17,062 bases of DNA, from the NCBI GenBank assembly GCA_027325475.1, contig DAIEFO010000011.1, positions 1 through 17,062 on the forward strand, in the 5' to 3' direction. A model generated the notes under the pieces. That model was not told where the DNA came from. It did no database searches and saw only the letters and a list, made by a program, of their open reading frames with translations. Shown piece by piece: positions 14,994-17,062 of this stretch; position 1 is the first letter of the stretch; every line of letters starts with the position of its first letter. The DNA is from Desulfobacteraceae bacterium. GTDB taxonomy: Bacteria > Desulfobacterota > Desulfobacteria > Desulfobacterales > Desulfatirhabdiaceae. Position numbers and translations under genes: made by a program.

Positions 14994-15611
14994 TTAAAAT
15001 CCATACTCAAAACCATGGTCACAACTTGTATCTCTGCAGTTCTTAACCGCTTTAATGACCTTATCTGTCGTATCAACTCCAAGCACATCCATCTCCTGCA
15101 TTTGCATTTGAAAAATCTGGGCAGCAAAGAATGCGTCTGCAAGGGCGTTATGCCGATAATATTGTTTAAGTCCATAAAAGTTCATCATCGCATCAAAACT
15201 CAAGTCCATATCTACGATTTTCCGCTTTTGCCTGAGCCAACGCTCAATCATAACAATGTCCAGATACTCCTTTTTAAATTTCACCCTAATCGTCCTGAAG
15301 TTTTTTTTGAGAAAACGATAGTCAAAATCAACTGAGTAACCTACCAGCACACCGTCAAGCATCTTGAGGATCTTGTCTGCGACATCCTCGAATACCGGGG
15401 CTTCAACAAGATCATCCTGACTTATCCCGTGGTATTTCATCGCGGCAAGACAATATCTCTTTGGTTTGATCAGCGTGTAGAAAGTATTGCGCACCTGGAT
15501 TCTCATATGGCGGATCGGAATACAGGCAAAAGCGATCATTTCATCTTGATCAGGATTCAATCCTGTGGTCTCGACATCAATGGCACAAAATTTGGTAGCA
15601 TATGTAAGCAT
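14994..15611 (-). CDS. DEDDh-family 3'-5' exonuclease (DnaQ/PolC epsilon-like)
   Basis: 205 residues. All exonuclease motifs are visible: Exo I Asp12 and Glu14 (AIDVETTG), Exo II around Asp97 (VGYSVDFDYRF), and Exo III His154 and Asp159 (HNALADAFFAAQ). These coordinate two metals for 3'-5' nucleotide removal. It is a stand-alone domain, not a polymerase III subunit by context. It lies 18 bases downstream of the CBS/nucleotidyltransferase gene on the same strand. The same pairing occurs in other proteobacteria, often with acetate/solute symporter genes. No good ribosome binding site precedes ATG 15611, in line with coupling to the upstream gene. The nucleic acid substrate is unknown. Base composition is clearly lower in G+C than narG. 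Confidence 0.9.
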   Translation of the reverse strand: MLTYATKFCAIDVETTGLNPDQDEMIAFACIPIRHMRIQVRNTFYTLIKPKRYCLAAMKYHGISQDDLVEAPVFEDVADKILKMLDGVLVGYSVDFDYRFLKKNFRTIRVKFKKEYLDIVMIERWLRQKRKIVDMDLSFDAMMNFYGLKQYYRHNALADAFFAAQIFQMQMQEMDVLGVDTTDKVIKAVKNCRDTSCDHGFEYGF

Positions 15612-15629
15612 TGCTGTATATCGATCATT

Positions 15630-17062
15630 CTATAACTGACTATATATTATGGTTCGTCGGATGTCATATTTTTTTATTAAAAATTCCTGAAATTCAGAAA
15701 CGATCTTCAGTGATTCCTTCAGTATCAGCAAGTCGTTTTTTGCAAGCTCCTTTCCCTTTACTATATTATTTGGTTGAGATTGATTCAATGCCACCCGTGC
15801 TTGATGTCTGAGCCTTAAATCTTGCAAAAAACCGTAAGACTCTATCAGATCTTGGCACATTTGATTGCGGATAGTCATGTTTGCGCACAATAATTCCAAT
15901 CTCTCCTTTGTATTGGTGGTTTCAAAAATCCCGCATTCTACGGCAAGAGCCCTTGCACCATTAACAATAGGATAAATGCCATAGATCTTGAGATCGATCC
16001 CCGCATGCAGACCTAATAACCCGAATATACCAATCGGAGGCTTTATTTCAATTGCATCCTGAGCCAGCAGCGTTAACGCTTCCTCAGTTACCATTGGTTT
16101 TAATGATTCAACCAGTTCATCATATAATGCCTTTTCTCCATCAACAGGCCTCATATCCAGAAACACGGAAAGGTATCGGATATGATCTGGAACAGGGTCG
16201 GAAAACCACTTTCTGAAATAGTCCTTCCAGACCGACAGGGGCTGGTTCCATTTCCAGTTTGATGCCATATAGTTTCCATGGCATTTGGGAAAGCCAATCT
16301 TTGCCAGTGACTCATTTACATCATTGGCCAATTCAGTCAGATTGCTTTTCCGGCAAATTAAGGCATTGTCTTGATCTGTTGCGATGATCTCTTCTTTTCT
16401 ACCTGAACTGCCCATATTGATCCAAGCGAACTGATCATAGGAATGTCCATCAATCTGGAGCTTAATGACCTTGGCTACTACCGCATCATGAATAGAACAG
16501 AGCATCCGGGTCAAGTCGAAGAAATTCGGACCAGTCATTGCAATTTTGGAGATGGATAACCGAAGGGTGTCGAAGACTGTTTTTAATTCATCAATCGAAA
16601 CAGCTTTATGAACTTTTCTGAACAGTTTAACTATGGAAAAAGACGGTTCCAAATGAATCTGAATGTCTTTCCTGGTGATGACGCCAAAGACTTTACCTTC
16701 TTTTGTGACAACAAGATGATCTATCCCCGAATCTATCATTATTGTAAAAGCATCAAAGATTGTCGCTCTGTCGGTAATGGTCTTAACAGGAGATGACATA
16801 AATTTGGTTACGCAGTCTGTTTTGTCTCCTTGTATGATGACCTTCTTTAAATCTTTGTGGGTGATGATGCCGATTGGGCATATGTTGTCGTCGATAACAA
16901 CGATTGAACTGACTGAATTCCTTTCCATCTCGGAAACAGCGCCCGCTATGGTAAAAGTATTCTTGCATACAACCGGTTTTTTATAGATTATTCTCTCAAC
17001 TTCCAGAACGAAGGATGCTTCCTCAACAATCTTGTTATCAGACGCTATGGTTTTAAATGAGC
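15630..17062 (-). CDS. CBS-domain / DUF294 nucleotidyltransferase-like protein, 5' end beyond window
   Basis: 476 residues are visible and the frame stays open to the window edge, so an internal ATG at 16928 is not the start. Two CBS repeats come first (GAVSEMERNSVSSIVVID to ITHKDL; then VKTITDRATIFDAFTIM to ITRKDI), probably an adenosyl-ligand sensor pair. A helical linker leads to the DUF294 nucleotidyltransferase domain with GSSGRKEEIIATDQDNAL (GS-x-GR-x-E and D-x-D, as in GlnD). A DUF294 C-terminal substrate-binding-like domain finishes the protein (GIFGLLGLHAGIDLKIYG). Family members usually begin with a cyclic-nucleotide-binding domain, which would lie outside the window. The presumed role is signal-dependent nucleotidyl transfer; the target is unknown. 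The exonuclease gene follows 18 bases after its stop. Confidence 0.9.
   Translation of the reverse strand, partial: SFKTIASDNKIVEEASFVLEVERIIYKKPVVCKNTFTIAGAVSEMERNSVSSIVVIDDNICPIGIITHKDLKKVIIQGDKTDCVTKFMSSPVKTITDRATIFDAFTIMIDSGIDHLVVTKEGKVFGVITRKDIQIHLEPSFSIVKLFRKVHKAVSIDELKTVFDTLRLSISKIAMTGPNFFDLTRMLCSIHDAVVAKVIKLQIDGHSYDQFAWINMGSSGRKEEIIATDQDNALICRKSNLTELANDVNESLAKIGFPKCHGNYMASNWKWNQPLSVWKDYFRKWFSDPVPDHIRYLSVFLDMRPVDGEKALYDELVESLKPMVTEEALTLLAQDAIEIKPPIGIFGLLGLHAGIDLKIYGIYPIVNGARALAVECGIFETTNTKERLELLCANMTIRNQMCQDLIESYGFLQDLRLRHQARVALNQSQPNNIVKGKELAKNDLLILKESLKIVSEFQEFLIKKYDIRRTIIYSQL

Noticed and set aside
2630..17062. Possible selenoprotein gene read through UGA, prompted by selC
   Set aside because: Every main gene ends at a stop consistent with its family length, and no conserved domain continues beyond an in-frame TGA.

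Overview
The window looks like chromosomal DNA of an anaerobic Gram-negative bacterium, most likely a Desulfobacterota (former deltaproteobacterial) relative. This is an inference from gene content: a selenocysteine tRNA, an Asr-type sulfite reductase, a membrane-bound respiratory nitrate reductase and short terminal-inverted-repeat elements. No rRNA or other taxonomic marker is present, so the assignment is tentative.

Layout. Left flank (1-2785): the 3' part of a divergent polysaccharide deacetylase (YibQ/DUF610) gene, a complete yifB/comM AAA ATPase gene, then selC (tRNA-Sec, anticodon TCA) with a plausible promoter and an intrinsic terminator. Region 2786-3814 has no intact gene. It holds a perfect 17-bp-arm palindrome, a frameshifted N-terminal fragment that resembles an ISL3-family transposase, and two adjacent MITE-like elements. 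Next on the + strand comes asrA-asrB-asrC with a DUF488 gene behind it (3815-7063). Converging on it from the - strand is narG-narH-narJ-narI followed by a TDT/SLAC1-family anion channel gene (14788-7141). Right flank (14994-17062, - strand): a DEDDh exonuclease gene downstream of a CBS-domain/DUF294 nucleotidyltransferase gene that runs off the window.

How the genes may work together. NarGHI would oxidise quinol and reduce nitrate in the cytoplasm, with NarJ as its maturation chaperone. AsrABC would reduce sulfite to sulfide in the cytoplasm using NADH. The TDT protein is of a family that moves small anions or acids and includes the sulfite exporter Ssu1 and the plant nitrate/chloride channel SLAC1. 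It sits where a NarK transporter would be expected. Siroheme sulfite reductases can also act on nitrite, so a functional link between the two operons is possible but unproven.

The asr-nar block sits directly downstream of selC, a known island integration site, among mobile-element debris, and appears richer in G+C than the right flank. A 125-bp repeat occurs twice in opposite orientation (3531-3655 and 9540-9664, four differences); the second copy lies inside the nar operon between narH and narJ. No clearly new system is evident. The most interesting points are this gene combination, its location and the repeat pair.
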